Shown: positions 10,877 through 22,065 of the stretch, one piece after another
Layout: each line of letters begins with the position of its first letter
How positions within the stretch are numbered: position 1 is the stretch's first letter
NCBI GenBank assembly: GCA_016271365.2
Contig: CM028131.1
Span: 166,350,501 to 166,414,500 of the forward strand
Reading direction: 5' to 3'
Length of the DNA: 64,000 bases
From: Neoceratodus forsteri
Taxonomy: Eukaryota > Chordata > Ceratodontiformes > Ceratodontidae
Translations under genes and position numbers: made by a program
Notes under the pieces: model-generated
The model's input: the letters and a program-made list of their open reading frames with translations, nothing else
Database searches by the model: none
What the model was told of the DNA's origin: nothing

Positions 10877-11973
10877 GCGAACGTAAAAAGTATATGTAGG
10901 TTAAACATTCTTCTCCAGTCATTTTTTACCAGTATAATAAGGAAAATGATTACCCTGCTTCTGACTGCTAAAATATGGCTGTGATATTTGTTAATGACAG
11001 CTTCGTACATTCGAAAATGTTACTATGAAAGTCAGCATTAAGTCCGTATCACATCGTCGGCTTCAATCAAGCAGCAGTTCAAGTTTTGCCATTTCTGTCC
11101 CCTTTATAGAACCAGCCATGCAAGTGCTGTTATTGTGACAGGCAATCTTTAACATCCGTTCATAATATAGAACAGGTCATCAGTTAGCCTCATTATACTC
11201 ACTGTTCTGGCGATATTGTTTGGGAGCTCAGTCTGACCTTAGTTTCTCTTCCTTCACTATTTACAAAATCCTCTGCATCTTTTGGTTTAGCAAACATACC
11301 GGCAAGTAATTAAACCCTCCCCCACTCCCTCACAGTGCATGCTGCTCACACCGCTCCCTCCATTCCCGGCCACCACCAGAACATTTGAGATATAACAGCA
11401 AGCAAAAAAAAGGGTTAAATAAGTATTCGTACCACAGCAAGAAACTTTGCTGCAAACATACTTCCTCTGATATACAGCGCCATCTGATAAAAGTAAAGGA
11501 GGTCAAATATCTCCCTATATTGAGGTCATTGCCCATTCTCTTGAAATGAGCAGGATCTCCAAGCAATAGTTTTAATTCCCTAAAGAATGCAGCTTCTGCC
11601 CAAGTTCGTGGCTGGCTTGGATGAAAAGCCAAGCCCTGGGACCGCAAGCAACAGTTGGATGCAACTGCGGATGATTCTGCTTCTAGGGCATCTAAACACT
11701 AAATTGGCAGTATTTTGCACATTTAGTCAAAGAGAACAATAAATCCTATTTACGTGGATTTTTATGGGATCTGGTAAAACTGTATAGCTAAAATGTTCAT
11801 TGCATTTGCACTATAAAATGTATTAAAACATTTGTAAAGGTATTTATATATCTTGCATTGTGATTAATGTTTTGTTTATTTCAGTGGCCATACAAATTCT
11901 GAAATGGTTTATTTTGGTAAATCTTATGCCCCAACTTTTTCTGGCTACATGTCCATCCAAAAATACATTTCCG

Positions 11974-13081
11974 TACATAAAGGGGTTAGGTACTAAATCC
12001 TGTCTTAAAAAATAGCGCCATGTAAATTACCGCTTAAAACATCCCGAACCGTTAATTTCCCGATACATTTGAAATCCCGACCTGCAAAATACAGTAATGT
12101 TGAAGAAATGTTGATTAAATCAGCTTTTGGAGGAAGGTAACCAGTTTTTGTTTTTTATTCCCCACTGGGTGGTGTTCTATTCCTGGAAAACCATCCACGC
12201 AGCTCTTAAAATTCTTTTGCAAAGCAAAAAAAGGCTGTGCTCATTCCTCCTCCACCGTTTTTAAAACAAATCTGTGACACTACTAATTCCTCAAGTAAAT
12301 GGTTGCCTTACATACATTGTCCCTACCTAACCACCCAGCTGTTCGAGAGCAAACTCAGGCTGCTGCATTGAAAGGCAGGCCAGGCTGGGGCAGTTACTGT
12401 GTGACAGGGTGCTTCAGTTCGGAAGGTGGACAGCAAGCTGTGACAGTAGGGAGACCCCTACCACCGAGCCAAAGAGCTATGCTGAAAGTGGTATGTGTGA
12501 GGCTTTATTTGTTTTTGCATGTATTGCCTTTAGCCTTTCACACCACCTTTTCAGAGGGCAATTCTATTTCTGCTGCCATACTTATAGTATAGTCCTGGTA
12601 TGCTCACTGTATACCTACTGTACACTCACTGTATATTTTTGAAGGACCTTACGCATGTTGTTCTTATATACTTTTTCGTATCATCTGTATTTTGCCTCAG
12701 AGTGTAGTTCTGTAAACGTATATCACATCTGTTTTAAAGAATTGCACTGTTTACCAGTTATGTGGTGTACCGACTTCACAGTTTTACTGTTGACATTAAA
12801 AGCCCTTAAACACTGCTTCAACAGATGCTCTTTCCTAAATTATGCCAGCTGCATATAATGCTAAATTATGCCATTTGATGTGTTTTTTAAACTTTACAAA
12901 GCCCTTCTACTAGACAACCTTGCTAGAGTCTATCTGTCCTAAATGATGCGGGATTTAGATTTTCGGTCAGCTGATTTTCAATCTTATTTTTTTTCTGTAT
13001 TTCGGTTTTTCTACATTTTTTTTCGGGATTTCGTCATGCGGGATTATTTGGGGCGGGATTTAGGATGGATCCTACATAAAG
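11974..13081. mobile_element. Non-autonomous DNA transposon, 1.09 kb, with TSD and subterminal repeats
   Basis: TACATAAAG occurs at 11,974-11,982 and 13,073-13,081. Just inside, the two ends are inverted relatives: left GGGTTAGGTACTAAATCC, right (reversed) GGATCCATCCTAAATCCCG. Several ATCCCG or TTCCCG motifs lie at 12,040-12,085, and their complements (CGGGAT) are at 12,948-13,060. Short terminal repeats, subterminal motif clusters in opposite orientations and an 8- or 9-bp duplication fit a hAT-like (8 bp) or Mutator-like (9 bp) element. No transposase frame is present, so it must have been moved in trans. Which superfamily is open, since the ends lack the usual hAT CAG start. Confidence 0.6.
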
Positions 13082-14404
13082 CAACAAAACGAGAAACAAA
13101 AGGTCGCTGCCACCATCAGCCAATTTATAGCCCGATGACCTATTCAGATGAATACATTTTATTCCAAAACCGTTAGCTGGAAAGCAACTAAAAATAACTA
13201 TCCCAAATGCTTCTATCACCTGAAAATGGATGTGTCCCACAGATTTAGAATGGTAATTGGATGCTTGAGATGAAGAATCGCAAATGCTAACATTTCTAAA
13301 CGTTGATGCACCCAGTAGTTTTAAAGTTGCATAATTCTGGAGTTAAACACATTTACCAGCCCCTTTTACAATATCGTATCACTGTTTTTTGCTGAATTAT
13401 ACAAGGTAGAATTGCTTCTACCGCAGCGCTAGTAAAGCCTGTGGGTGCAAATGAGTTGTGGCTTGCTGTAATAAATAATGCCATTTTCCTGATGCCAAGA
13501 AGATACAACTATCAATGGATTCGTGAATATAATGTGCTGACCTGTATGTATTCTTGTTATGTTTTTTTAAGGGGTCTATGTTTTTTTTTTCCTGTTTTAA
13601 TCCTGCAGGACATCGTCTGCCACCTAAGGACATTACATTAGCATGTACAATAAAGCTAAAGAGACACAATAAATGTTACGTGGTGGCCAAGTGCTGATAT
13701 TCAGTGTGTGGCATCACTAGTCACTTTGCCTCCTCAGGTGGGATAATGTAATAATGCCATATTGCAGAACTGGACAGACCCTTTTTTCATTTTTCCCTGA
13801 CAGGCAGTCTATGGGTTTCACATTACTTTCATTGACAAAATCAAGGTTGATGCTTCTTGGGGCTGTCTTCTGTCTGAATGAGGACTACCTGTATATAATA
13901 ATGTGCCTGCCCCCCCCCCCAACATAATTCCCTTTTTGGAACACTGGTGCTGGACAGAATCAGAACTCAGGAGCAGGGATCCTCTTGCTCAGGAAAAATA
14001 ATTATTTTACCAGCCACACAATACTTTGGAAAGAATTAGAATACATGAGATCTGCAGTGCAGGAAACTTTAGAGTTCTTAAATAAATTAGTTCTATAGTA
14101 GCTGAAAAAGGAAGGATCTGCTGAATTCAAAACAATCTAATGTTAGGAATGAAAATAAATATGATTTCTAAATTTATTGTTTTCAGAGGGTTGAACTGGG
14201 ATGGTTTCCTTAAAGAGCTAGTGGAGCCAAAATGGGCAGACAGGAAAATAATAATTTTAAGTAGTAGTCAGTTGAAACATTTTATTTCTGAAGTATTTTT
14301 CTGTGTACTATTGCACATCAGAAAGTATTCTATGTGATAATATTGTGTGGATGTGTGGAACAGCTCTTAATCTGGAAGCCGACATATCTACTGTAAGTCT
14401 ACTG
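13082..14404. other. No gene seen; AT-rich unassigned DNA
   Basis: I recognise no coding frame or repeat family. A run of twelve C is at 13,909-13,920. The short open frames here have no family features. Confidence 0.5.
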
Positions 14405-14546
14405 CCCCATACCACATCATCAGCATTGTGATCTCACTGCCAGTAACATCACAGGTGAATAATTTGGCAGTCGCTGACTTGCTGTTCCTGAGTAGCAGTG
14501 ATGTCACAGTTAGTGAGGTCACACTGCTGATGATGTAGTGTGGGCC
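14405..14546. repeat. Palindromic foldback element (about 140 bp)
   Basis: The arms, about 14,405-14,451 and 14,498-14,546, are inverted copies; each has a CATCATCAGCA(T/G)TGTGA-type core. A loop of about 45 bases separates them. It lies 65 bases left of a larger inverted repeat and is not part of it. Confidence 0.7.
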
Positions 14547-14610
14547 AGAAGACCAAGAGATGTCATCTGTCAGGCTAACTGTTGTTCCACACATCACAGC
14601 TAGTATGTTG

Positions 14611-15461
14611 TTTTTTTTAAGAAGGTCCATGAGCATGAAGTGCACATTTTTAAGGATGACCCAAAGCTGAAGACTAACATATATAAACATTATGTATTTA
14701 TAGAACACACATATGAACATATGACTGAGTCAGCAGAAAAGGCCTTGGGGTCCATCATGTCATAGAAACATAGAATCTGATTGCAGATAAGGACTGCTTG
14801 GCACACCTAGTCTGCTTGAGTTTGCAAACCCCCTCAGCACCTACTGAGGGAACTTCCCTCACTCCCCATTATCTACTCCTTGGTGGATAGCAGGGATGGG
14901 GGAGACATAATCAAACCTTTTAAATACCTTAGGGGTATCAACAAACTGAGCTCTGAGGGGCTCTTCAATCTTAATGGGAACTGGACCACTAGGGGGCATT
15001 GCCTCAAGCTGGTGGAGGGAAGATTCAGGAGGGAGATAAGGAGACACATTTACACTGAGAGGGTGGAGGTGAAATGGAATGAGTTGCTGGAGGAAGTTGT
15101 CTCCCTAAGAACCGTGGACAGCTTCAGGAGAGGATGGGACAGAGTAAAGGGGAAAGTTGCATAGAGGGGAACATCAATGGTGGGAGGAGTAGATAATGGG
15201 GAGTGGGGGAAGTTCCCTCAGTAGGTGCTGAGGGGGTTTGTAAACTCAAGCAGACTAGGTGTGCCAAGCAGTCCTTATCTGCCATCAGATTCTATGTTTC
15301 TATGACATGATGGACCCCAAGACCTTTTTCTGCTGACTCAGTCATATGTTCATATGTGTGTTCCTATAACTCCATAATGTTAATATATGTCAGTCTTCAG
15401 CTTTGAGTCATCCTTGAAAATGTGCACTTCGTGATCATGGACCTTCTTAAAAAAAAAAAAA
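14611..15461. repeat. Long inverted repeat (about 270-bp arms) around a CR1 3' end
   Basis: The left arm 14,611-14,881 is the reverse complement of the right arm 15,186-15,461 with few differences. The right arm contains the CR1 3' UTR and then about 150 bases beyond the CR1 end, up to a poly-A run. Because the match passes the CR1 end, two independent CR1 insertions cannot explain it. An inverted duplication, or a foldback transposon that captured a CR1 end, can. Confidence 0.8.
14890..15305 (+). pseudogene. CR1 ORF2 C-terminal fragment and 3' UTR
   Basis: The frame from 14,880 reads IIKPFKYLRGINKL, then TTRGHCLKLVEGRFRREIRR, then WNELLEEVVSLRTVDSF. This is the conserved C-terminal end of CR1 ORF2, also seen at 20,270-20,560 and 50,800-51,050. 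The frame ends at 15,164. The 3' UTR continues to the CR1-typical end ATTCTATGTTTCTATG at about 15,290. The copy is 5'-truncated, without a reverse transcriptase domain. Confidence 0.85.
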
Positions 15462-16200
15462 GATGGCAACCAGAGTTCTTTGCCAATGTGCGATGACTTG
15501 TGCATGCTCACTGGGCTCCAGTGGCTATCTTAGCCATGACAGACTATGCTGCCATGCCCCTGGAGTTCAGTGTGCATGTGAGAGTGATTGAGCATGTGTA
15601 GACAACTCTGGCATCCATCGTGGACACGGCAGACAGTGCCATGTTCCACCGATACAAAATAGTGCAGTGGACATGCAGTGATTTCTGTTCACCTCCACAA
15701 TTTACAAGTCCATTCAGTGTCCAGTAAGCTACCTTTTCTTTACTGTGATCACAAGACATCTGCAGGGCTACACCCACTGCATGTGTAAAAATTATGAAAA
15801 GTAAATATACATATAAAAAGGTGTATATACAGTATGCTAAAAATGTGCAATCAGAAAAGTTAACTCTAATACTGGAACTATGTTCATGAAACTCAGCTGA
15901 CTGCAGCAAGACTAACCAATAGAAACTCCTACTGGGGTATTGGGCATCTTAGAGGTCAATCCTGGGTAGAAAAGGGACTTGGAGGGTAGGTATATGAGGA
16001 TGGGATGGGCAAAGGAGGAAGTAAGCAAGATGGATGAAAGAAAGAGAACACACAAGAAAGAAGAAGAAGGGCATGAATTGGTATTCGAAGTAGGTGCATA
16101 TAAGTGAAATATTCATGGTCAAGGACCTTCAGGGCTGTGGGCAGAGAGGAGGAGGACAGGGAAGGAGAGGTGACCCATAGCCAATGCAGCCTATAACGGA
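15462..16200. other. No gene seen
   Basis: Unassigned sequence. The open frames on the minus strand at 15,544-15,909 and 15,956-16,411 show no recognisable domain and look like chance frames. Confidence 0.5.
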
Positions 16201-16204
16201 GGGC

Positions 16205-16615
16205 AGCCTGACCAGCAGAGAAATACCAATTTACACATACTGCAAATATGAAAAGCATCATGGGAAATACTAGAACTTGATCTGTGTTTTGTATTTTGTA
16301 CCCCCTATTTCCTTCCATTGGGCCATACCTGGAATCAAGCTTCAGTTCAGTAGGCCTTTCCTGGTCATTAATTTTCACATAAATAACTAAATAAATAAAT
16401 AAAATATGCAAATCACCATAAAAGAACTAAGGCTAGCTTAGCATCAAGCTTTTTTTTAATGCATTCAACTCATCTTCCCCTAGGATGCACCAGGAATCAG
16501 GATATAAGTTGACACAGCTTTCATTATTTTATTGTGATTTGCATATGCTTCCCATGATGCTGAACATTTGTGGGGTATGTGTAATTTTTTATTCCTTTGA
16601 AACCTGGCTTTATTG
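16205..16615. repeat. Foldback element interrupted by a LINE tail
   Basis: Arm segments 16,225-16,272 and 16,406-16,424 on the left pair with 16,528-16,615 on the right; shared cores are CATCATGGGA and ATGCAAATCAC. In the right arm these two cores are adjacent. In the left arm about 130 bases ending in (AAAT)n separate them. So a LINE 3' end was inserted into one arm of an existing palindrome. Confidence 0.65.
16276..16404 (+). mobile_element. LINE 3' tail with (AAAT)n, inserted in foldback arm
   Basis: The segment ends CAGTAGGCCTTTCCTGGTCA, then AT-rich DNA and AAATAAATAAATAAA. The tail resembles the ends at 18,630-18,716, 53,884 onward (reverse) and 61,500-61,590. No coding part is left. 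Confidence 0.6.
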
Positions 16616-17860
16616 TAAATGCCTTCCAGGCTACCTTTGCTTCAGTACATTTGCACTGAATTTCCTGTCTTTTAAATGGCTCAGCAAAGGTCATGGGATG
16701 AGTAAAGTTAAGGAGTGTGTGTGGGAGCTCATAATTCCTCATGGAGTAGTAGAAATGGGGAGGACTGTTGATGAGGTCATGAGATAGCAGTGAACGTAGC
16801 TGGGACTTTACTTAAGGAGTCACTGAGAGAGATATTAGTCCTCACAGGAGGGAGAGGAGTGAAGGGAACAGTGGTGGCTACATGGGAAAGGGCAGTTCTG
16901 AGTGAAGTGACAGAGTGAATGAGGGGATCCAGTCTGGAGAAATGGATCTGGATATGACACTATGCACCCCATCCCTTTAGTCAAACACTGGGAAGATCAT
17001 TTCCACAACAATCTCACAGCATACTAGGAGGAAGAGACATGATTTGTTTTGTTAGAGTGACTCACATTTTGGGAAGAGCTTTTTGTGCACGCCATCAGCA
17101 TGGCAGGGGAAGTCAGATGTCTGTCCACTCAGTTTTTTCAGGTATTTAAAGGTGGAACTCTTCAGTGGAAACCATACAAGGATTTAAAACACAGATAGTG
17201 GCAGTGATCAAACTCTGATCCATTTCCTTCAGGATGGTGTCAGTGAACCAGATCATGGCAGTGACTGTCATCAGGACACTATGTTAGCGGTAGCAAAGCC
17301 TGCATCAGACAATGACTGTGGCTAGTTTCCAGAGCATGGTGGTAGCAAATTGCATCCTCCAAAAGTAGTTGTAGTCATAGTAAAAAACCTTACAGTATAT
17401 GGTTATGGTTTATTGTTGATGGAAAAGGATGGTTTTCCAAATCCTGTTATGACACAGTTCGAAAGTCAAAAAAGTTGTTGTACTATCGTTCTGAAGTCAC
17501 AACAATAGTACAACTTCTTAACCTTCAATCATTTACCAATTGGCTGAAACATTGGGCTTCACAAAAAATACTATACAATATGGCGGTGCTGGTAGGCGAG
17601 CAGTTGGGCACCAGCTTCTCAGATAGTTTGGACATGGACTGCCATAGTCAACACCGTGTTTCCAAACTATCAGTTTGTCAATCTGTTTTTTAAAATAAAT
17701 CAGTGGTCCTGGGGAACAAAGCTAAGCTGGACGACAGTGAGAAATGCTTCCTTCAGGGTCAACAGCAGAGCGGGACTGCAGCAAGGACCGGGGAAATGGC
17801 AGTGTCAGGAAAACATACAGAAATTGTGACAAATCCTTGTGAAATTAAACTGGCACAGTT
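16616..17860. other. No gene seen; two short inverted repeats
   Basis: Unassigned. A 14-bp inverted repeat (GTTGTACTAT arms) lies at about 17,477-17,514. An 11-bp perfect pair GATAGTTTGGA / TCCAAACTATC lies at about 17,621-17,672. Either could be the remains of a foldback. Confidence 0.45.
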
Positions 17861-17865
17861 TGGGG

Positions 17866-18046
17866 AACTATATACTATAAAAATAACAGATTGGGAACGT
17901 GTACATCAAGGCCGTAGTTCCATATCGGGGGCTGATGACATCATAGGGACCACTCAGACTTCCTCTGAGGTCTATGATGTCATCAACCCTCGATGCAATA
18001 CAGCCTTGTTGTGCACAGTTCCCTATCCATTATTCTATATGTTGTC
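17866..18046. repeat. Palindromic hairpin element (about 180 bp)
   Basis: Inverted arms of about 75-90 bases meet at CTCAGACTTCCTCTGAG (about 17,953-17,969). Both arms carry GATGACATCATAG or its complement, AAGGC(C/T)GTA and GGGAAC ends. A transcript would fold into a long imperfect hairpin. A miniature inverted-repeat transposon is the simplest reading. Confidence 0.75.
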
Positions 18047-18187
18047 ATTTAGAACTGCCCTAGATTGTCTATAGAAAGGCCTTCTGGCTTAACATACAAA
18101 CATGTACTACATCTTGTATTGTTTGTATCATGCTGAAGAATGTTTAGAAGAATGTTTCTCCATACCTACCAGTGATGAAAGTGAGCA

Positions 18188-18256
18188 GGAATGCACAGGA
18201 ACTCAGTTCCTGTGCCTTTCTTTGCAGCAGGAACTGAGTTCCTGTACGACTTCCCA
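18188..18256. repeat. Short palindromic repeats around CAGGAACT
   Basis: CAGGAACTCAGTTCCTG is a near-perfect palindrome, and a second version (CAGGAACTGAGTTCCTG) follows after about 20 bases. No gene is linked to it. Confidence 0.6.
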
Positions 18257-18599
18257 CTGACACTAAAACTGAAGTTCTTAAACCAGTAATATAGTGACAG
18301 TTTCTGGATCTGTGATCTGCTATCAGGGTTTCCATAACACCATCTGACTTGTACAACAATGCTATTTTCCTAGAAATACTTTAATATCTCTAACTGAATC
18401 TACTAGCATCAAATTAGATAGTTGTGCCCTGACACAGCTATCCTTTAGATTGAAGATCTTCATTCTGTAAATTTCATAATTGCCAGTGCCTGAGTTTCTG
18501 TACTTCTTGTCTACCACTTGCATCACTGATACCTACAGTTGACTGTATGTGATCCTCCTCCTCACTATGTTACATATCTCATATCTCATGTGCTGCGTC

Positions 18600-18716
18600 A
18601 CATGTATACTCATGTGTTTCCACTTGTATCCTCCCGGGTCATGCCTGAAAATAAGCATTCTTATGTGCACTCACCCGGTTACAAAAGTAAATAATAACTA
18701 AATAAATAAACACATA
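18600..18716 (+). mobile_element. LINE 3' tail
   Basis: CTCCCGGGTCATGCCTGAAA begins at about 18,631. CACCCGGTTACAAAAG and then AATAACTAAATAAATAAA follow. This is the same tail type as at 16,276-16,404, 53,884-53,990 (reverse) and 60,045-60,100. Only the 3' end is present. Confidence 0.6.
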
Positions 18717-19270
18717 CTGGGACCATTCAACATTAGTTCAATTTTGAAGCCTTCATTTTAAAAAAAAAGTTACTTTGGGGAGACAGTTTCCTTTGAGCCA
18801 CAAACTGTGGTTCTAAATAAATGTCTCTACAGACTGTGACTGGAGTGGATTATCTGCTCAATTAGCTATCCACTCACAAAAGTTGCATCTGGGGCTAGAT
18901 CCACAGTGTTTTCAAAATATCAGACCAGCTAGTTACTATGGTATTTAGATCATATAGCACCTGTATGATCCCCGTATCTGCTCCATACCTATTTGATTAA
19001 ATCTTAACTTAACTACTTATTGAATAGAATTCGTTAACTGCTTAAACTACCCACTCTATTTCATGGTGGCTAGATTATCACAGATATGCAGAATAATCTG
19101 GATATGCTGTCCATTAAAACTAGGGCATTGCCCAGACAACAGGCAGGGTACCAGTGTTCTACTGGATATTATCCCAGCATAGAAACATAGGCTGTGTAAC
19201 CACTATACTTTTTAAAATGTTTGAAGTGGTTTAAAATGTTTAAAAAAGTCAAAACACTGTGTCCGCACCT
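18717..19270. other. No gene seen
   Basis: AT-rich unassigned DNA between a LINE tail and a hairpin next to CR1. Confidence 0.5.
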
Positions 19271-19274
19271 AACA

Positions 19275-19359
19275 TGGTTTGAAACCGTGTTTAAAAACCA
19301 TGCTGAAACCCTGCAAGGGACCTATGCTTAAAACTGGTTTTAAACACGGTTTCAAACCA
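19275..19359. repeat. Perfect-stem hairpin next to CR1
   Basis: 19,275-19,300 and 19,335-19,359 are inverted copies of about 25 bases with one difference; the core is GGTTTGAAACCGTGTTTAAA. A 34-base loop separates them. It sits 20 bases before the broken 5' end of the CR1 copy, so it may be one arm of a small element at that junction. Confidence 0.75.
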
Positions 19360-19379
19360 AAAGCGTTTTACCCTGTGGT

Positions 19380-20645
19380 GTGTGGGGAAGGTCATGTCAG
19401 ACGAATCTAATAGATTTCTTTGACTGGGTGACCAAAGTAGTAGATCAGGGAGGGGCTGTGGACATGGCCTACCTAGACTTTAGCAAGGCATTTGACACAG
19501 TCCCACACAAAAGATTAATATACAGCTTAGCCAGCCTGGGAATGGGTCCCAAGATGGTAGCCTGGGTAAAGTATTGGCTGGAGTACAGGACACAGAGGGC
19601 AATAGTAAACGGTGTCCACTCTGAAGAAAGTGAGGTTACTAGTGGGGTACTGCAGGGTTCAGTACAAGGACCGGTCCTCTTCAATGTCTTTATAAGCGAC
19701 ATTGCAGAGGGGCCAGAAGGAAAAGTATGTCTCTTTGCAGACGACACAAAGATCTGCAACAGAGTTGATACACATGGTGGGGTGGAAAGGATGAGAAGGG
19801 ACTTGGCAAGGTTGGAGAAATGGTCAAATGTATGGCAGCTTAGATTCAATGCCAAGAAGTGCAAAGTAATGCACCTGGGAAACAAAAACCCAGGGGAACA
19901 ACACACAATGTGGGGTGAGATACTAACAACAGAAAGGGACCTGGGACAGTCATATCAGATGACCCAAAGGCAGGCAAGCAATGTGAGAAGGCAGTAAGGA
20001 GGGCTGGAGGGATACTGGAAAATATAGGAAGAGGCATCACCAGTAGAAAACAGGAAGTTGTTATCCCTCTGTACAGACAGCTGGTGAGGCCCCATCTGGA
20101 GTACTGCTTGCAGTTCTGGAGATCTAATCTCAGCAAAGACATAAACAGGATGGAGGCTGCCCAGAGGAGGGCAACTAAAATGGTGCAGGATCTGCACCAG
20201 AATACATATGAAGAGAGACTTAAGGAGCTTAATATGTAAACTCTCAAGGAAAGGAGGGACAGGGGGGACATGATAGAAACTTTCAAGTACCTCAAGGGAA
20301 TCAACAAAGTCCAAGAGGGTAGCATTGTTCAGAAAAAGAGATGTGTAAGAACAAGGGGGCACAATTTGAAGATAGAAGGGGGACAGCTCAGAGGTAATGT
20401 GAGGAAGTATTTTTTCACAGAGAGGGTAGTGGCTGCTTGGAACAGCCTTCCTGAGGAGGTTGTTGAGTCAAAAACAGTGGGGGAATTCAAGAATGCATGG
20501 GACAGACATAAGGCAAATCTAGGGGTTGGGGTAGGAGGAAGTAGGCTGTTGGTTAACTAGGATCTGCAGCTTATCCATTAGGTAGGGAAACTGGTAGACT
20601 GAGTGGGACAAGCAGTCCTTATCTGCTGTCAAATTCTATGTTTCT
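19380..20645 (+). pseudogene. 5'-truncated CR1 ORF2 (RT core to 3' end)
   Basis: CR1 ORF2 codes for the reverse transcriptase of a chicken-repeat-1 type LINE. This copy begins inside RT (SCQTNLIDFFDWV). It holds motif A intact (AYLDFSKAFDTVPH), motif B GVLQGSVQGPVLFNVFI and motif C VCLFADDTKI with both aspartates. The first frame ends at 19,997. After a frameshift the C-terminus reads at 20,270-20,560 (YLKGINKVQEG, RGHNLKIEGGQLRGNV, WNSLPEEVVESKTV). The 3' UTR ends with the CR1-type ATTCTATGTTTCTA at 20,643. The copy lacks the endonuclease and is dead by truncation, although the RT catalytic residues survive. Confidence 0.9.
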
Positions 20646-20773
20646 ACTGTACTTTCTTCTTACTACATCCCAACTTGATTCTAAACTCCTTCAATAACTC
20701 CGTTTCAAACCTTCACTCCCTTCCACCGATTGCATCTCTCTCTTTACCTACAGCACTACCAATGCCAAAACCA

Positions 20774-20805
20774 GCAAGCAAACATTTGGTATTGACAAAT
20801 GCTTG
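20774..20805. repeat. DNA-transposon terminus related to the 15-kb insert's right end
   Basis: Read in reverse, it starts CAAGCATTTGTCAATACC and then GTTTGCTTGC. It matches the right end of the 15-kb insert at 25,515-25,546 in the same orientation, apart from C/T and G/A changes at former CpG sites. TTA follows it. No matching left end was found, so this is a solitary or broken copy of the same terminal repeat. Confidence 0.6.
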
Positions 20806-22065
20806 TTATTTAGGTGTGTGTTCACAGGTTGCCCTTTAAGTCCAGCCTCTGTTTGAATTTCTATGGCTGCACTATACTGTCACTTACACACCTGCTACAC
20901 TGGAATTTGTTATATTATATTTGTGACCAACTTCAGATGCATATATCTGTACATGACATATCTGTCATGCTGCATTTGACAATTCATGCCGTTTTTTATT
21001 AGGGTTGTTGTATCACAGACGCTGAACGATCAGTCGCACTGAATACGTTTAGCACTTTGCACTTTAATTATGCAGTTTATCATTAGTGTATACATTTGAA
21101 ATCAAAATAAATTGAAAACATTTTGCACATAAAGGAACCAGTACCTGGGATCACTACTCATTCTTCAAAATCTTCCTGAACATGAATCAGTTCAGCCTCA
21201 GCAATAACTGTTAGATCCCCTAACACCCCTAAACCATGAATGAAACACCCCTGCCTTCCACAGACTCTGCTTAATGCTCCCACCTCTCCTCCCCAAAAGC
21301 CCCCAAACCCCAGTTCATACCTTCTTTTATCTGTTAAAAAAAAGTTCCCTTCTATACTTTTTATTGCAGATCACACAACAGATTTTTTTTTTCACTGTAC
21401 AGGATTGTAAATGTTAGCCCCTTATGTTATATGCAGTACAGTGTGTTACTTTTCTGATAGTTCGTCAGTGCAGGTTGTCATGATCCCTCCTCACATAAAG
21501 GAATATGGTCTCGACGACAACAGAAAAATGACACCAAACAGTTGCAGATGTGCATTAAAAGTGCTTTATTGTTTCTTTGTTTTTTTCAGGCCCTTTCTCC
21601 CTTTGCTTGAAACAGGATCTCCATAGCAACAGAAGTAATTGTCACCTTACTCTATGCAAAAGTGCTTATCTGCCTATCTTTCCTATTTTGCTAAAGTTTT
21701 ACTACTTGTTATTTATCTTCTGCTTCATTTTAAAAGCAGTCTCCCTAACAACAGTAATAAATGGCACCAAACTGCTGTGAATGCAATTGTTTAAAGTAAA
21801 CATTACTGGTGGCTCACATGTATAAATGTATTGACTTTTTTGAAAACAGTCTTTTGAAACTTTTTCCTGTCACACTCTCATCCTTATTTTTCCTGAGGTT
21901 TAGTTGCAAAAGTGAAAAAAATACCATCAGTTTTACTCATAACAGTTTCCCCTTCTTTTAGACCTGGTGTGTTATTGCAAAAGTGAAAAGATATGTCCCA
22001 TAGATTGTCTGGTTCTTAAAAATCGCTAAATTGTACAATACATTTTGGTTACAGCATGTTGATTT
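20806..22065. other. No gene seen
   Basis: AT-rich unassigned DNA; short open frames only, none with a recognisable domain. Confidence 0.5.

Noticed and set aside
17866..18046. Confident microRNA gene call
   Set aside because: Pairing alone is not enough; several similar palindromes in the window are better explained as foldback transposons.
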